A program made the position numbers and the translations under genes. DNA of 64,000 nt from Neelides folsomi (lineage: Eukaryota; Arthropoda; Collembola; Neelipleona; Neelidae): the NCBI GenBank assembly GCA_034687125.1, contig JAQGBZ010000040.1, positions 1-64,000 on the forward strand. Reading direction: 5' to 3'. Below are positions 61,709-64,000 of the stretch, one piece after another (the stretch's first letter is position 1; each line of letters opens with the position of its first letter). The notes beneath the pieces were generated by a model. The model was not told the origin of the DNA. It made no database searches and saw nothing but the letters and a program-made list of their open reading frames with translations.

Positions 61709-64000
61709 TTCCAATGTTATGAATATTCTTTTCATTGATAAAATAAATATGTACATATATTTTATATAAAGTATTCGTCGATTACAATTCAATATTCTAC
61801 AAAATGTTGAAATTATTCTCAAAAGGTCTGCTACATATCTCTAATCTAATATTATATCAAATATCTTGGTACTACAATATATTTATTTATTGGAGATATT
61901 TTAGAAAATGTGTCGATGAAGCAAGATGATTTCATATTGAGTTTTAGAAAAATGAAAAGTTAAGCTTTTTTCGAGTTATCGAATTGGATCAAGAGTAAAA
62001 TGAGGCTATTATAGAAATACGGCTAAACACATTTGGGAAATTTAATAAAAGGGAGAGTTTGCAGACGACGGCGGTTGTTCTGATTCGAAATTGCATTCGT
62101 CCTCGTGAAAGATATAAAAAGTCTATCCATAGACTTGCATGGGAGGAGACTCAAAGATCCTCTGTGTGGAATAATAAAACCTCTCTTATCTCCACAAGGC
62201 TCTCAATTGAATCTCTTTCCGAATCGGGGGAGGCGGATGGCCGTAAAACTCTCGCCCCAATTCCCACTATTACGATTTCCCCCACAAGTTACCCGTGTGA
62301 TTGGACGGGTGAGGGTAATAAACGCCTTTTGTGCCACTGAAATGAATGATTCGTAAAGAGATTCACAGAAGGGAGTCTCTTCTTTGTCATTTCGAGATGA
62401 AGAATCCGTCACATTTATGCCCTCAACGGGAGGATTTGGAATCTGCTGGGAACGGCGGTTTCACCACGCGACGAGAATCTGGAAATGGACAAGGGAACCG
62501 ATCGTGTTTTTATATTACGTACATTCTTCTCACCCGCAGAGCTCTCATGTCCCATTATCACAACGTGTTGCACTTTTTTATTTCACCACATCCATCCCCA
62601 CTCGCTCCTCCGATTATATTCTGCAATAATGACGAGGAATCACCTCAATAGATTCACCGCTCTTTACGATCAGTCTACTTCAATAAATCATTAGTGGCAT
62701 GTGTGATGTACATATTATGTATATATTAATACTTATTATGCCTTTTACTATATAAAAGTAGTATGGTATACTATTTAATATGGTATACTAAGTAGTAGAT
62801 TTATAATACGATGCACTCTTTAAATATTTATGTATTAAAAACGGTTAAAATATTTTGTTAAAATTTAGGTTGTTGGAACTTGTTTTAAATACCTGTGTTA
62901 TTGATTTGTAATTACAAATCAAGTAAACTTAAGTTTAACTAATATTCATCCAAACATGCATTTAGTTAATGCATATTACATTGCAAACGTAATATAGTAT
63001 GATTGATTATTCCGATGTTTAATAGACTAGCTGTGCTTTTTCATTATTTAAATACCTTAAAATAATGTACAGTATGTGTTATGCTAGTTAGATAGTGATG
63101 TTTTCATATTACTATACATCGATTTAATCAGCAGTATCATTGTACTCTATTTATAATATATCTATTAGCGAACTAATAATTGAATACAAAACATTTATCC
63201 TTCCCGTTCCTCTTGCATTATTGAAAGTAAAAAAATGTTGGGAGGAGATGAATGGTAAAAGGGGAGATTGTTATCAGAAGAAAAACGAATCAATTTCTTG
63301 AGTCTGAAGGTTTATAATGATGGTGATTTCTCTGCCGAACCAATCTTCGTGAATCTCACTAGTGAATGAAAGGAGTTTTGAAGGAAGATTGAATCCGAAT
63401 GATGAGGATGATATGATGGACACTCAGGGTGGTTTCCCCTTCCATAAACTGGATTCTCATCACATCACATGTCGTGATAACTAAATTACAAGTTTCCTAA
63501 TTCAGAACCTCACACAGAGACATCGTAATTATCTTTCATTTACCCCTACTTAACCATTTCCTCCTATCATCTGGTAGCCCTTATTATTAATTTATATAAA
63601 TTACATTCTAAACATTTAAACTCTCTCAACCCTCCGTTCCCACTCTTCAACTAAATCTCTTTTTCTCCTTGTTATAATATGAACATGAAGCAATTTTCTC
63701 ATTTTCTTCCCTGTAATGCATAGAACTTACCTTTATGTACTTGTGGTAAATCTTTTTAATGCTTTAATTATATTCTACATGTAATTTAACTAAATACACC
63801 AACTGCATACATTGTAAGCTTATATTACATACTTACAATTAGTATGTAAATACAAAAATGGGAAATATTCGTAATATTAATACAAAAATGAACAACATAT
63901 TACATGTTTAAATAATTGGTGTTATTTAGCACGTTTTAGATAAAGTACTTTATCATTGTTCTTTAAACTTTCATACTAAAAGGATGATACAACGCTACAT
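61709..64000. other. Right-end region with GC-richer islands, no supported gene
   Basis: A+T-rich background with GC-richer stretches at about 62040-62690 and 63180-63480. Three overlapping plus-strand frames of 69-101 codons occur in the first island, but none has a domain, signal peptide or splice partner. They may reflect regulatory DNA or exons of a gene extending beyond the window. Confidence 0.4.

Noticed and set aside
62059-62694. Three overlapping plus-strand frames of 69-101 codons
   Set aside because: No domains, signal peptides or conserved motifs. Overlap in several frames is typical of GC-richer noncoding DNA in an A+T-rich genome.

Overview
This window is animal nuclear DNA, clearly A+T-rich in its noncoding parts. 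The genes are split into many exons by short GT-AG introns. The gene set is metazoan: a type I TGF-beta/BMP receptor of the Saxophone/ALK1-2 class, atypical PKC, a PRDM13-type factor, a multi-MBT chromatin protein, a ClC-3/4/5 exchanger, ATIC and UBXN6. The compact introns, the receptor subclass and a hAT element whose decayed transposase resembles the CGGBP1-like proteins of arthropod genomes suggest an arthropod. A crustacean such as a copepod is my best guess, but that is inference. No bacterial operon, CRISPR array, rRNA or convincing tRNA was seen.

Layout, left to right. At 1871-11221 (+) is a membrane aminopeptidase N-type M1 peptidase in 20 exons. At 13038-16030 (-) is ATIC in 11 exons, giving a full 590-residue reading frame. 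At 17533-19419 (-) is UBXN6, preceded on the same strand by a 100-codon membrane-protein ORF (19433-19735) that stops 13 bp before the UBXN6 start. At 21275-23690 (-) is an MBT-repeat protein. At 24228-26051 is a hAT transposon with matching terminal inverted repeats and an exact 8-bp target duplication, carrying a broken transposase. At 28256-31654 (+) is the BMP type I receptor, and at 34007-43529 (+) atypical PKC in 14 exons. At 45065-46053 (+) is an unrecognised single-pass membrane protein. At 47992-49615 (+) is a secreted glycine-rich protein, at 51817-53132 (+) PRDM13, and at 53656-54279 (+) a small coiled-coil protein. At 54697-59510 (-) is a ClC-3/4/5-type 2Cl-/H+ exchanger in 17 exons. 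The last 4.5 kb has no gene that I can support, but it holds a pogo/Tigger-like remnant.

The genes are not functionally linked to each other; this is an ordinary mixed euchromatic neighbourhood. I assembled the exon models by hand. For each multi-exon gene the splice phases agree and the total coding length is a multiple of three, which is the main support for the boundaries. The most noteworthy items are the hAT element with CGGBP1-like coding remnants, the possible two-cistron arrangement upstream of UBXN6, the extended ectodomain and repeated C-tail of the BMP receptor, a GC-AG intron in the aminopeptidase, a stop-free 75-nt intron between the CBS domains of the ClC gene, three further inverted-repeat elements, and several GC-richer noncoding islands near developmental genes. 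I found no clearly new multi-gene system.
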